NCBI GenBank assembly: GCA_036652055.1 | Contig: JAVVWP010000005.1 | Location: 1-64,000 of the forward strand | Length of the DNA stretch: 64,000 nucleotides | Direction: 5' to 3' | Origin: Fimenecus sp036652055 | GTDB taxonomy: Bacteria; Bacillota; Clostridia; Oscillospirales; Acutalibacteraceae | Shown here: positions 8,400-16,587 of the stretch, piece after piece | Layout of the letters: each line of letters opens with the position of its first letter | Position numbering within the stretch: the stretch's first letter is position 1 | The notes under the pieces: model-generated | The model's input: only the letters and a program-made list of their open reading frames with translations | Told to the model about the DNA's origin: nothing | Databases searched by the model: none | Made by a program: the position numbers and the translations under genes

Positions 8400-9254
8400 T
8401 TGAAAATTGCATTGTTGCCGAATTTAACAAGAAAACACGCTTTAGCAGTAACAAATGAAACTTGTAAAAATTTAGATGAATTGTCACTTGAATACTTTTT
8501 CCCTGATAATTTAAAAACTCAGTTGGATTTTAATTATAAGTTTTTACCTCAAGATTTATTGCTAAATAGCTGCGATGTTGTAATAGCTATCGGTGGTGAT
8601 GGCTCAATAATTCACGCTGCAAAGCAGGCCGCATTATATAAAAAGCCAATATTAGGCATTAATGCAGGAAATCTTGCTTTTATGGCAGGAATTGAAAAGC
8701 ATGAGCTGAAAATGCTTGCTAACTTAGCAGAACATAATTATTCTATTGATAAAAGAATGATGCTCCGAGTTGAACTTAATGATAGCGAAAAAACTAATAA
8801 TATAAAATACTGTCTTAATGATGTTGTTATTGCAAGAGGCGAGCAAATTAAACTAATTAACTTGAATATTTCATCTGATGGGAAAAAGATAAATGACTAT
8901 TTTGCCGATGGAGTTATTTTATCAACTCCAACAGGCTCGACTGCTTATTCTTTGTCTGCTGGCGGACCTGTGGTAGATCCAAAAATTGAAAGTATTATGC
9001 TTACACCGATTTGTACGCATTCACTTTTTGCAAGGTCAATTATTTTTGATAAGCAATCTGAAATAATAGTTGAAATTCCAACTGATAATAGAGAAAAAAT
9101 ATTTATTTCCTGCGATGGTGATAATTCTTTTGAACTAAAAAACGGGAATAAAATCATAGTCAAAAAAGCAGAGATTTCAGCTGATTTTATAAGAATTAAA
9201 ACCGATTCTTTTATTGATGTTTTAAACAGCAAACTAACGCAGAGGAGAGTATAA
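8400..9254 (+). CDS. nadK: NAD kinase
   Basis: Phosphorylates NAD to NADP. The 284-residue protein has the diagnostic GGDGS motif (residues 65-69), the second motif GINAGNLAFMAG, the adenine-site segment LNDVVIARG, and the third motif PTGSTAYSLSAGGP. The start is a TTG at 8400 because the conserved N-terminal strand (KIALLPN) begins directly after it. The GAGTGGGTG upstream is an acceptable ribosome site. It is part of the tlyA-nadK-argR-recN series with gaps of 13 bases or fewer. Confidence 0.94.
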   Translation: MKIALLPNLTRKHALAVTNETCKNLDELSLEYFFPDNLKTQLDFNYKFLPQDLLLNSCDVVIAIGGDGSIIHAAKQAALYKKPILGINAGNLAFMAGIEKHELKMLANLAEHNYSIDKRMMLRVELNDSEKTNNIKYCLNDVVIARGEQIKLINLNISSDGKKINDYFADGVILSTPTGSTAYSLSAGGPVVDPKIESIMLTPICTHSLFARSIIFDKQSEIIVEIPTDNREKIFISCDGDNSFELKNGNKIIVKKAEISADFIRIKTDSFIDVLNSKLTQRRV

Positions 9255-9258
9255 GGAA

Positions 9259-9717
9259 TTGAAGAAAAAAAGACACGAGTTAATTTTAAAGCTTATTAAA
9301 GAAAACATTATTACAACACAGGATGAGCTAATGACATTGTTGCAAGCAAATGGATTTGATGTTACTCAAGCAACCGTTTCCCGTGATATTAAAGAATTGC
9401 AGCTTGTAAAAACACAAAGCAAAAACGGGCAGTCAAAATATATTATAGGAAATGCTTCTGGAAATAAAAATAGTGGCAAGTTTTATTCTATTTTTTCTCA
9501 ATCAGTAGTATCTGTTGAATATGCAGGAAATATGAGCGTTATTAAATGCTTTGCAGGAACTGCAAACGCAGCAGCAGCAGCTATTGACGGAATGCACTTT
9601 CCAAATATTTTAGGCTCTATTGCTGGCGATGATACTATGTTTATTCTCTGCAAGACTGAATTTGATGCAAAAAGCTTTAAAGAAGAAATTGAAAATATGC
9701 TGAGTGGTGATAAATAA
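9259..9717 (+). CDS. argR: Arginine repressor
   Basis: Arginine-sensing regulator of arginine metabolism genes. Residues 1-75 form the winged helix-turn-helix with the recognition segment QATVSRDIKEL. Residues about 80-150 form the hexamerisation and arginine-binding domain, with CFAGTANAAAAAID and GSIAGDDTMFI. The length (152) is normal. The start is TTG at 9259, with AGAGGAG about ten bases upstream. As in Bacillus (ahrC-recN), recN begins immediately after the stop. Confidence 0.93.
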   Translation: MKKKRHELILKLIKENIITTQDELMTLLQANGFDVTQATVSRDIKELQLVKTQSKNGQSKYIIGNASGNKNSGKFYSIFSQSVVSVEYAGNMSVIKCFAGTANAAAAAIDGMHFPNILGSIAGDDTMFILCKTEFDAKSFKEEIENMLSGDK

Positions 9718-11397
9718 ATGCTTGCTACTTTAAATATTGAAAATATTGCAATTATTAAAAAAGCTGTCGTTGAATTTAAAGACGGCTTTAATGTTATGAC
9801 TGGTGAAACAGGTGCAGGAAAATCAATAATAATAGATTCAATAAATGCTGTTTTAGGCGAGAGAACTTCAAGAGAGCTTATAAGAACAGGTGCGGACTTT
9901 GCAAGTGTTTCTGCTTTGTTTGATTGTATTTCTGATAGTGTTAAATGTGTTTTGTCTGAATTTGATATTGATTGTGAAGATGACAATTCATTATTAATTC
10001 AAAGAAAAATATATGCTGATGGTAAAAATGTTTGTAAAATTAATGGCAGCAGTGCAACCGTTTCAATGCTTAAAAAAATCGGGAAACAATTAATCAATAT
10101 TCACGGTCAGCTTGATAATCAGACGCTTTTAAACGCTGAAAACCACTGCTCATATGTTGATAAAATAGCAGAAAACAATGATTTGCTTAATAATTATCAT
10201 CAAATTTATTTTAAATATTTAAATGCAAAATCAGAATTAAAAAAATTAAATATGGATGAAGCTGAAAAGGTTAGAAAACTTGATCTGTTAAATTATCAAA
10301 TTGATGAAATTGAAAATTCAAATATAAGAATAGGCGAATTTGTCGAACTTCAAAACGAACTAAATCTTTATAGAAACTCTGAAAAAATAGTTGAACTCTT
10401 ATCCTTTGCTCATTCAGAACTAAGCGGTGATGAAACTGCTAAGGGTTCTGTTCAAATGGTTCTTGATGCATCTTCTAAGCTTCAAACTGCTTCTGTAATC
10501 TCTGAAAATTTTACAGAAATACATAAAAAAATTGAAGAATGTGCATATAATCTTTCTGAATATACTGATGAGCTTCGGGATATGCTGTTTTCTCTCGATT
10601 TTGATCCATTAAAAATAGAAACGCTTGAAGAACGAATTGATGTTTTATATAAACTTTTTAAAAAGTATGGTAGCAATGAAGAAGAAATATTGAATTTTCT
10701 TGACAATGCAGTAAGCGAGCGAGATAACATTGAAAATTTTGACAACAGAAAAAATGAACTTGAAATAAAGACTAATAAGCTTTATGAAGAAGCATTGTCC
10801 CTTGCAAAAGAGCTGTCAAATTCAAGAATTATTGCTGCTGATTTTTTTTCAAAAGAGGTTATGCAGCAGTTAAAGTTTTTAGATATGCCATCAGTTAAAT
10901 TCATCGTAAAAAATGATGTTTCTGAAATTTCAGAAAACGGAATTGACAATATAGAATTTTTACTTTCAGCAAATGCAGGTGAAATTCCAAAACCACTTGC
11001 AAAAATTGCCTCTGGCGGAGAACTTTCAAGAATTATGCTTGCAATAAAGAGCGCACTCGCCGATAAAGATGATATTAGCACTTTGATTTTTGACGAAATT
11101 GATACAGGCGTTAGCGGTAGAGCTGCTCAAAAAATTGCATTTAAGCTTAAAGATGTTTCAAAAAATCATCAAGTTATTTGTGTCACTCATCTGGCACAAA
11201 TTGCATCAATAGCTGATGAGCATATTATTATTGAAAAAAGTGAAACCGATGGCAAAACTTATACAGAACTCCACGCTCTTGATTATATTGGACGTAAATA
11301 TGAAATAGCTAGAATTATAGGCGGATTATCAATTAGTGAAGCTGTTTTAGCGAGTGCTGAAGAGATGCTAAAAAATAATAACATTAATTTTGATTGA
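9718..11397 (+). CDS. recN: DNA repair protein RecN
   Basis: SMC-like ATPase that acts early at double-strand breaks. The 559-residue protein has an N-terminal Walker A (GETGAGKS, residues 29-36), INIHGQLDNQ in the first half, two coiled-coil arms in the middle (about 150-380), and a C-terminal half with ASGGELSRIMLAIKSA and Walker B LIFDEIDTGVSG. ICVTHLAQIA forms the His switch. It begins directly at the base after the argR stop, so translation is coupled. Its own stop codon lies inside the -35 box of the tyrS promoter. Confidence 0.95.
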   Translation: MLATLNIENIAIIKKAVVEFKDGFNVMTGETGAGKSIIIDSINAVLGERTSRELIRTGADFASVSALFDCISDSVKCVLSEFDIDCEDDNSLLIQRKIYADGKNVCKINGSSATVSMLKKIGKQLINIHGQLDNQTLLNAENHCSYVDKIAENNDLLNNYHQIYFKYLNAKSELKKLNMDEAEKVRKLDLLNYQIDEIENSNIRIGEFVELQNELNLYRNSEKIVELLSFAHSELSGDETAKGSVQMVLDASSKLQTASVISENFTEIHKKIEECAYNLSEYTDELRDMLFSLDFDPLKIETLEERIDVLYKLFKKYGSNEEEILNFLDNAVSERDNIENFDNRKNELEIKTNKLYEEALSLAKELSNSRIIAADFFSKEVMQQLKFLDMPSVKFIVKNDVSEISENGIDNIEFLLSANAGEIPKPLAKIASGGELSRIMLAIKSALADKDDISTLIFDEIDTGVSGRAAQKIAFKLKDVSKNHQVICVTHLAQIASIADEHIIIEKSETDGKTYTELHALDYIGRKYEIARIIGGLSISEAVLASAEEMLKNNNINFD

Positions 11398-11421
11398 CAA
11401 AAATTAAAAATATGTTATAAT
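11394..11421 (+). promoter_or_regulatory. Sigma-A promoter of tyrS
   Basis: A consensus TTGACA at 11394-11399 and TATAAT at 11416-11421 are separated by 16 bases. The -35 contains the recN stop codon (TGA at 11395-11397). Confidence 0.85.
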
Positions 11422-11429
11422 TCAAACAA

Positions 11430-11690
11430 TAGCTGTGAAAAGAAGAAGTAATTTATCAATTCATTTTAGAGAGTTCTCGGTTGGTGAAAGAGAATATGAT
11501 AGATATTTGAAATACATCTTGGAGCTGCAATGCTGAAATTTCAGTAAGCATTTGCCGCTGTGTGAGCGTTAATCACAAGAGTATAATAATTGTACTCGTT
11601 AAGGCTGGATTTGTGAAAATACAGCAATTTAGAGGTGGTACCGCGTGAATTTCGCCCTCTGCATTAATTTGCAGAGGGCTTTATTATTTT
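11430..11690 (+). promoter_or_regulatory. Tyrosine T-box riboswitch of tyrS
   Basis: The leader senses uncharged tRNA(Tyr) and allows tyrS transcription when tyrosine is scarce. Stem I carries the usual AGAGAG-like start and a TGGTGAAAG segment (about 11468-11490). The specifier region holds TAC at 11513-11515, a tyrosine codon. The universal T-box sequence AGAGGTGGTACCGCG is at 11631-11645 and pairs with the tRNA acceptor end. A strong terminator follows (11654-11690) and is the alternative to the antiterminator. The 311-base gap between recN and tyrS is fully explained by this element and its promoter. Confidence 0.93.
11654..11690 (+). terminator. T-box-controlled terminator before tyrS
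   Basis: GCCCTCTGCA at 11654-11663 pairs perfectly with TGCAGAGGGC at 11670-11679 and is followed by a T-rich run. Part of the 5' arm region lies just after the T-box sequence and competes with the antiterminator. Confidence 0.9.
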
Positions 11691-11708
11691 ATTATTTGGA
11701 GGAAAAAA

Positions 11709-12935
11709 ATGAAAGTTTATGAAGAATTAAAAGCAAGAGGTTTAATTGCACAGGTAACAGATGAGGAAGAAATAAGAGAACTCGTTAATAATGGTAAGGC
11801 TGTATTTTATATTGGATTTGATCCGACTGCTGACAGCCTTCATGTTGGGCATTTTATGGCTTTATGCCTTATGAAGCGTTTACAAATGGCAGGCAACAAG
11901 CCAATAGCATTAATAGGTGGCGGAACTGGAATGATAGGTGACCCGTCAGGAAGAAGCGATTTGCGTCAAGTTATGACGCCCGAAACAATTCAACATAACT
12001 GTGACTGCTTTAAAGAACAAATGAGTAAATTTATAGATTTCTCTGACGGAAAAGCATTAATGGTTAATAATGCTGACTGGCTTATGAAACTTAACTATAT
12101 AGAGCTTCTTCGTGATGTAGGTGCTTGTTTTAGCGTAAATCGTATGCTCACAGCAGAATGTTATAAGCAAAGAATGGAAAAAGGTCTTAGCTTTTTAGAA
12201 TTTAACTATATGATTATGCAAAGCTATGATTTCCTTGAGCTTTTTAAAAAGTATGGTTGCAATATGCAGTTTGGCGGTGATGACCAATGGAGTAATATGC
12301 TTGGTGGCACTGACCTGATTAGAAGAAAACTTGGCGAAAACGCATATGCAATGACGATAACGCTTTTACTCAATTCTGAGGGAAAAAAGATGGGTAAAAC
12401 ACAGTCTGGTGCAGTTTGGCTTGATCCTAATAAAACATCACCATTTGATTTTTATCAATACTGGAGAAATGTCGATGATGCCGATGTTTTAAAGTGCATA
12501 CGAATGTTAACATTTTTGCCTATTGAAGAAATTGAAAAAATGGATGAATGGGAGGGCAGCCAATTAAATATTGCTAAAGAAATTTTAGCTTTTGAGCTTA
12601 CTTCACTTATTCACGGAGAAAACGAAGCAAAAAAAGCTCAAGATGCCGCAAGACAGCTCTTTTCAGGGGCAGGAAACACTGAAAATATGCCAACATTTTC
12701 ACTTTGTAATGATGATTTTATAGATGATGAAATTGCAATAAATGATATTATGGTAAAAGCAGGTTTAATAAAGTCAAAAGGTGAAGGCAGGCGTTTAATT
12801 GAACAGGGTGGAGTGTCAATAGATGATATAAAGGTTGCTTCACCAACAGCAACAGTCAAAATATCTGATTTTGAAAAAGGTTATATTGTAATTAAAAAAG
12901 GCAAAAAGATATTTTATAAAATTGTAATTGAATAA
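11709..12935 (+). CDS. tyrS: Tyrosine-tRNA ligase
   Basis: Class I aminoacyl-tRNA synthetase that charges tRNA(Tyr). The 408-residue protein has the HIGH-type motif HVGH (residues 45-48), the tyrosine pocket segment MQSYDFLEL, QFGGDDQWSN, and a KMSKS-type loop reading KMGKTQSG. A C-terminal S4 RNA-binding domain begins near residue 340 (AGLIKSKGEGRRLIEQGG). It has a strong GGAGG site eight bases before the ATG. It is a single-gene unit between a T-box leader and a bidirectional terminator. Confidence 0.96.
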   Translation: MKVYEELKARGLIAQVTDEEEIRELVNNGKAVFYIGFDPTADSLHVGHFMALCLMKRLQMAGNKPIALIGGGTGMIGDPSGRSDLRQVMTPETIQHNCDCFKEQMSKFIDFSDGKALMVNNADWLMKLNYIELLRDVGACFSVNRMLTAECYKQRMEKGLSFLEFNYMIMQSYDFLELFKKYGCNMQFGGDDQWSNMLGGTDLIRRKLGENAYAMTITLLLNSEGKKMGKTQSGAVWLDPNKTSPFDFYQYWRNVDDADVLKCIRMLTFLPIEEIEKMDEWEGSQLNIAKEILAFELTSLIHGENEAKKAQDAARQLFSGAGNTENMPTFSLCNDDFIDDEIAINDIMVKAGLIKSKGEGRRLIEQGGVSIDDIKVASPTATVKISDFEKGYIVIKKGKKIFYKIVIE

Positions 12936-12939
12936 TAAA

Positions 12940-12976
12940 AAAAGGAAGTGCATTTATCAGCACTTCCTTTTTTTAT
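12940..12976. terminator. Bidirectional terminator between tyrS and the lysine operon
   Basis: GGAAGTGC at 12944-12951 pairs with GCACTTCC at 12960-12967, with A-runs on the left and T-runs on the right. It can stop transcription from both converging units. Confidence 0.88.
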
Positions 12977-12982
12977 ATGGAT

Positions 12983-13438
12983 TTATTCAAATATTTCATT
13001 AATTTTACTTAGAGTGTCTTCAAAATCAGCCTTAGAAACAAGAATTGAAATATCAACCTCTGAAGTTGTAATCATTCTAATATCAGCATTTACTTGCGAC
13101 GCTGCTTTAAAAACTTTTACCGCTATTCCAGGACAGCCACGCATATCTTCGCTAAATAATGAAATCTTACAGTTACCACTGCTTACTGATAGCTTTAAAT
13201 CTGGATTTAACTTTCTAAGACAAGCGGAAGTTTCAAGAATTTTGCCTAAATCATCATCACTGACAGTAAAGGATAGATTTTGAGCATTACTGTGAACAGG
13301 AGTTTGTGAAATCATATCAACATCAATATGTGCTTTTGCAATCATATCAAAAATGTCAGCAATTAAATTAATATCAGCAGGGGAGTCCTCTAAAGAAATT
13401 AAAGTAACATCATTTGTAACCGTAATACTTTTAACCAT
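12983..13438 (-). CDS. Stand-alone tandem ACT-domain protein (aspartokinase regulatory-domain-like)
   Basis: The 151-residue product consists of two ACT folds and nothing else. The first starts with VTLISLEDSPADINLIADIF and continues AHIDVDMISQTP; the second includes the segment GIAVKVFKAA. These patterns resemble the regulatory C-terminus of lysine-sensitive aspartate kinases, but no kinase catalytic domain is present. It is the last gene of asd-dapA-dapB, 13 bases after dapB, under the lysine riboswitch. A role as an amino acid sensor or as a separate regulatory subunit for an aspartokinase elsewhere is inference. The start at 13438 is chosen for its AAGGAG; the in-frame codons farther upstream overlap dapB. 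Confidence 0.7.
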   Translation of the reverse strand: MVKSITVTNDVTLISLEDSPADINLIADIFDMIAKAHIDVDMISQTPVHSNAQNLSFTVSDDDLGKILETSACLRKLNPDLKLSVSSGNCKISLFSEDMRGCPGIAVKVFKAASQVNADIRMITTSEVDISILVSKADFEDTLSKINEIFE

Positions 13439-13451
13439 AATAAGCATCTCC

Positions 13452-14207
13452 TTATTTATCTGCAACAAGTTCTTTCATTGAATAAAAGCCCGCTGGCTTG
13501 CCTTTAAGAAAGACTGCGGCGTTGACCGCACCAACTGCAAAAAGCTCTTTAGAGCGAGCCGAGTGAGATATTGTGATTACTTCATCAAGCCCAGCAAAGA
13601 TTATTTCATGTTCGCCTACAATAGTTCCGCCACGCACTGAATGAATACCAATTTCATTTTCACTTCTCTTTGCTCTTTTTGAATGCCTATCAAATTCATA
13701 TTTTGGCTTTTCACATAGTGCATCTGATATTGAGTCAGCAAGCATTAAAGCGGTTCCACTAGGGGAGTCAATTTTTTGATTGTGATGCATTTCAACAATT
13801 TCTATGTCAAAAGAGCCTTCAAGCACACGAGCAGCTTTTGCAGCTAATTCTGAAATAAGGCTAATGCCAATTGACATATTTGCTGAAAAGAAAAGTGGAA
13901 CAGTTGAAGAAAGAGAATGAATTTTTTCAATTTGTTCATCGCTAAGACCTGTTGTTGCTATAACTGCGGGAGTTAATGATTTAATTGCATATTCAAGTAG
14001 CCCGTTTAGAGCTGATGGATGTGAAAAATCAATAACAACATCGGCAGCAATAGAAAGGTCAGAAAAGTTTTTGAAAACAGGAAAACTGCTTTCACCTTCA
14101 TTTATATCAATACCTGCGACGATTTCACAATCATCTCTGCCACTAACTAAATTTGTAATAACCTTGCCCATTTTGCCAAAGCATCCGCTTAAAATTATTC
14201 TCGTCAT
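13452..14207 (-). CDS. dapB: 4-hydroxy-tetrahydrodipicolinate reductase
   Basis: Reduces hydroxy-tetrahydrodipicolinate with NAD(P)H in lysine and meso-diaminopimelate synthesis. The 251-residue protein starts with the nucleotide-binding loop SGCFGKMG. It shows the conserved VIDFSHPSALNG, ATTGLS, the catalytic segment EMHHNQKIDSPSGTAL, and HSVRGGTIVGEHE. The ATG at 14207 is preferred; a TTG 15 bases upstream has no ribosome site. It lies 23 bases after dapA in the lysine operon. Confidence 0.94.
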   Translation of the reverse strand: MTRIILSGCFGKMGKVITNLVSGRDDCEIVAGIDINEGESSFPVFKNFSDLSIAADVVIDFSHPSALNGLLEYAIKSLTPAVIATTGLSDEQIEKIHSLSSTVPLFFSANMSIGISLISELAAKAARVLEGSFDIEIVEMHHNQKIDSPSGTALMLADSISDALCEKPKYEFDRHSKRAKRSENEIGIHSVRGGTIVGEHEIIFAGLDEVITISHSARSKELFAVGAVNAAVFLKGKPAGFYSMKELVADK

Positions 14208-14230
14208 TTTTTCACATCCCAAAAACTTAA

Positions 14231-15118
14231 TTATATTAAGTTATATTTTTTTAATACTGTTTTAAGCTTTTCTTCGTTTTGCATACTCATTTCACAAAGA
14301 GGCATACGAAGCTCGCCAACATTCCAACCCATTAAACGCATTGCAACTTTAACAGGAATAGGATTAACATCCATAAACAACGCATCACAAAGTTCTAAAT
14401 ATTCAAGCTGTAAATCACAGCTTTTTTTATAGTCACCTGCAAGGCAAGCTGCTGCTATATCGTGTGATGCTTTTGGTGCAACATTTGAAAGGACAGAGAT
14501 TACGCCTTTGCCACCAAGTGACATAATTGCAGTAATTTGGTCATCATTTCCTGAATAAATAGAAAAGTCTTTTTCACAAAGTGCAGCAATATGAGCAACA
14601 GCAGAAAGATCTCCACTTGCTTCTTTAGCAGCATAAATCATTTTGTGTTTTGATAACTCCGCATAAGTTTCAGGTTTAACATTAACACCTGTGCGACTTG
14701 GAACATTATAAATTATTATTGGCGTTTTAACTCTGTCAGCCACATATGTGTAATGCTTTATAAGACCTGCTTGTGATGTTTTATTGTAATATGGTGTAAC
14801 GATGAGCAAGCCGTCAACTCCTGCTCTTTCAGCCTCTAAAGAAAGCTCAAGGGCATATGCAGTATCATTGCTTCCAGTACCTGCAATTACAGGCACTCTT
14901 TTGTTTACAACATCTACTGTGAATTTAATAGCATCAGTATGCTCTTCATGAGTTAATGTTGAACTTTCACCAGTAGTACCGCAAATAACGATAGCATCGG
15001 TTGAATTTTTTATTTGGTCTTCAATAATATCTTTTAATACAGGAAAGTTTATTTTACCATCCGCTGTGAATGGCGTAACAATTGCAACACCTGCACCTGT
15101 AAAAATTGGTTTTTTCAT
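14231..15118 (-). CDS. dapA: 4-hydroxy-tetrahydrodipicolinate synthase
   Basis: Condenses pyruvate with aspartate semialdehyde, the committed step to lysine and diaminopimelate. The 295-residue TIM barrel shows GTTGESSTL (pyruvate site), the tyrosine in IIIYNVPSRTG (Tyr137) and the Schiff-base lysine in AAKEASGD (Lys165). Diaminopimelate and its product dipicolinate also supply spore cortex and core. The start at 15118 has an AAAGGAG site; the longer reading frame upstream overlaps asd. It follows asd by 19 bases. Confidence 0.95.
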   Translation of the reverse strand: MKKPIFTGAGVAIVTPFTADGKINFPVLKDIIEDQIKNSTDAIVICGTTGESSTLTHEEHTDAIKFTVDVVNKRVPVIAGTGSNDTAYALELSLEAERAGVDGLLIVTPYYNKTSQAGLIKHYTYVADRVKTPIIIYNVPSRTGVNVKPETYAELSKHKMIYAAKEASGDLSAVAHIAALCEKDFSIYSGNDDQITAIMSLGGKGVISVLSNVAPKASHDIAAACLAGDYKKSCDLQLEYLELCDALFMDVNPIPVKVAMRLMGWNVGELRMPLCEMSMQNEEKLKTVLKKYNLI

Positions 15119-15137
15119 AACAAACTCCTTTAAAAAA

Positions 15138-16220
15138 TCAATCCATATAGCCTTCAGCACAAAGAAGTTCAGCGAGTAAAACAGCACCGCCTGCAGCACC
15201 TCTTAATGTGTTGTGAGATAGGCATACAAATTTATAGTCATATTGTGTATCTTCACGAAGCCTACCAATAGAAATTGCCATTCCATTTTCAAGATTTCTG
15301 TTTAGCTTTGTTTGAGGCATATTATCTTCTATAAAGTAGTTAAGGAATTTCTTAGGAGCACTTGGAAGGTTTAATTCCTGAGCTTTACCGCTAAAATTAT
15401 TCCAAATTTCAAGAATTTGTTCTTTAGTTGGCTTGTTTTCAAATCTTACAAATACAGCACCCATATGACCATTAGAAACAGGAACACGAAGGCATTGAGC
15501 TGTAAAAGCAGGGGAGGAAGCAGAAACAATTTTATCTCCCTCTATTTTGCCCCAAATTTTAAGCGGTTCTTGTTCACTTTTTTCTTCTTCTCCGCCAATA
15601 AATGGAATAACATTGTCAAGCATTTCTGGCCAAGTATCAAAAGTTTTTCCAGCACCTGAAATAGCTTGATAGGTGCATACTAAAACATCTTTAACTCCAA
15701 ATTTTGAGAGAGGAAATAGTGCTGGCACATAGCTTTGAAGTGAGCAGTTTGATTTAACTGCAATAAATCCACGCTTTGTTCCAAGTCTTTTTCTTTGTGA
15801 AGGGATTATATTGATATGGTCTGCATTAAGCTCAGGAACAACCATTGGAACATCGTCTGTATGCCTATGAGCGCTATTATTTGAAACGACAGGACATTCA
15901 GCCTTTGCATAGCTTTCTTCGAGTGCTTTTATTTCATCTTTTTTCATATCAACTGCGCAGAAAACGAAATCAACTAATGAAGCAATCTTTTCAACATCTG
16001 CTGTTGCATTCATTACAATCATATTTTTAATGTTTTCAGGAATGTCAGTATCCATACACCATTTTTGCCCAACAGCTTCCTCATAAGTTTTTCCAGCAGA
16101 ACGAGGACTCGCTGCAACCACCTTTACATTAAACCAAGGGTGATTTGTCAATAAAGTTAAAAATCTTTGCCCTACCATACCAGTAGCACCAATTACGCCA
16201 ACATTATACTTTTTTTCCAC
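15138..16220 (-). CDS. asd: Aspartate-semialdehyde dehydrogenase
   Basis: Reduces aspartyl phosphate to aspartate semialdehyde with NADPH, the branch point to lysine, threonine and methionine. The 360-residue protein has GVIGATGMVGQRF at the N-terminus, VVAASPRSAGK, and the active-site cysteine in KSNCSLQ (Cys159). The length and the SAGK segment suggest the longer archaeal/fungal-like subtype rather than the shorter Bacillus form (inference). The start is GTG at 16220 with GGAGGT about eight bases before it. It is the first gene behind the lysine riboswitch. Confidence 0.94.
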   Translation of the reverse strand: MEKKYNVGVIGATGMVGQRFLTLLTNHPWFNVKVVAASPRSAGKTYEEAVGQKWCMDTDIPENIKNMIVMNATADVEKIASLVDFVFCAVDMKKDEIKALEESYAKAECPVVSNNSAHRHTDDVPMVVPELNADHINIIPSQRKRLGTKRGFIAVKSNCSLQSYVPALFPLSKFGVKDVLVCTYQAISGAGKTFDTWPEMLDNVIPFIGGEEEKSEQEPLKIWGKIEGDKIVSASSPAFTAQCLRVPVSNGHMGAVFVRFENKPTKEQILEIWNNFSGKAQELNLPSAPKKFLNYFIEDNMPQTKLNRNLENGMAISIGRLREDTQYDYKFVCLSHNTLRGAAGGAVLLAELLCAEGYMD

Positions 16221-16260
16221 TTGTTTTTACCTCCAAAAAATGTTATTCTATTATCTGCAC

Positions 16261-16288
16261 AAAAAAAACTGGTCTTTTCAAACCAGTC
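16261..16288 (-). terminator. Lysine-riboswitch expression-platform terminator
   Basis: On the minus strand, ACTGGT (16282-16287) pairs with ACCAGT (16268-16273), followed by eight T residues. It stands between the aptamer and the asd start and is the expected OFF state when lysine is bound. Confidence 0.85.
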
Positions 16289-16340
16289 ATCATTTAGATA
16301 TAATAGAGTGTAATAAAAGCTAAAATATGAGCTTTTATAT

Positions 16341-16507
16341 AGATAGCACTCCACCATTCAATGATGACAGTTATGTTGATATTAACAAACATACCCAGAT
16401 TTAGCAACTATCAGAGAAGCTAAGCCTTCGGCAAAACACCCTTTTGCATTATGGTAATCAGCATCTGTATGCCTATCATAAGCTACTGTTGAGTTTTGCA
16501 CCTCTAT
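16341..16507 (-). promoter_or_regulatory. Lysine riboswitch (L box)
   Basis: Read on the minus strand, the element begins AGAGGTGCAAAACTCAACAG, continues through GCCGAAGGC and a TCTGGGTAT segment, and ends TGGAGTGCTATCT. These are the conserved junction sequences of the lysine aptamer. It lies between a sigma-A promoter and a terminator and precedes asd-dapA-dapB. Lysine binding is therefore expected to cause early termination of the lysine/diaminopimelate operon. It explains most of the 367-base gap between asd and queA. Confidence 0.95.
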
Positions 16508-16520
16508 CGCAGTTGCAATT

Positions 16521-16549
16521 ATAATATCATTTTTATTATGCATAGTCAA
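16521..16549 (-). promoter_or_regulatory. Promoter of the lysine operon
   Basis: On the minus strand TTGACT (16544-16549) and TATTAT (16521-16526) are 17 bases apart, and transcription would start just before the lysine aptamer. Confidence 0.75.
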
Positions 16550-16587
16550 ATGTTTTTGAAAAATTTTATTAATATTAGGAGATTTTT

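Noticed and set aside
9498..9986. A 162-codon minus-strand frame across argR and recN
   Set aside because: Both sense-strand genes carry full family motifs; the antisense frame is rich in Ser/Ile as expected from reversed AT-rich codons.
13439..13468. Longer N-terminus for the ACT protein starting at 13468
   Set aside because: It overlaps dapB and its start lacks a ribosome site, while AAGGAG precedes the ATG at 13438.
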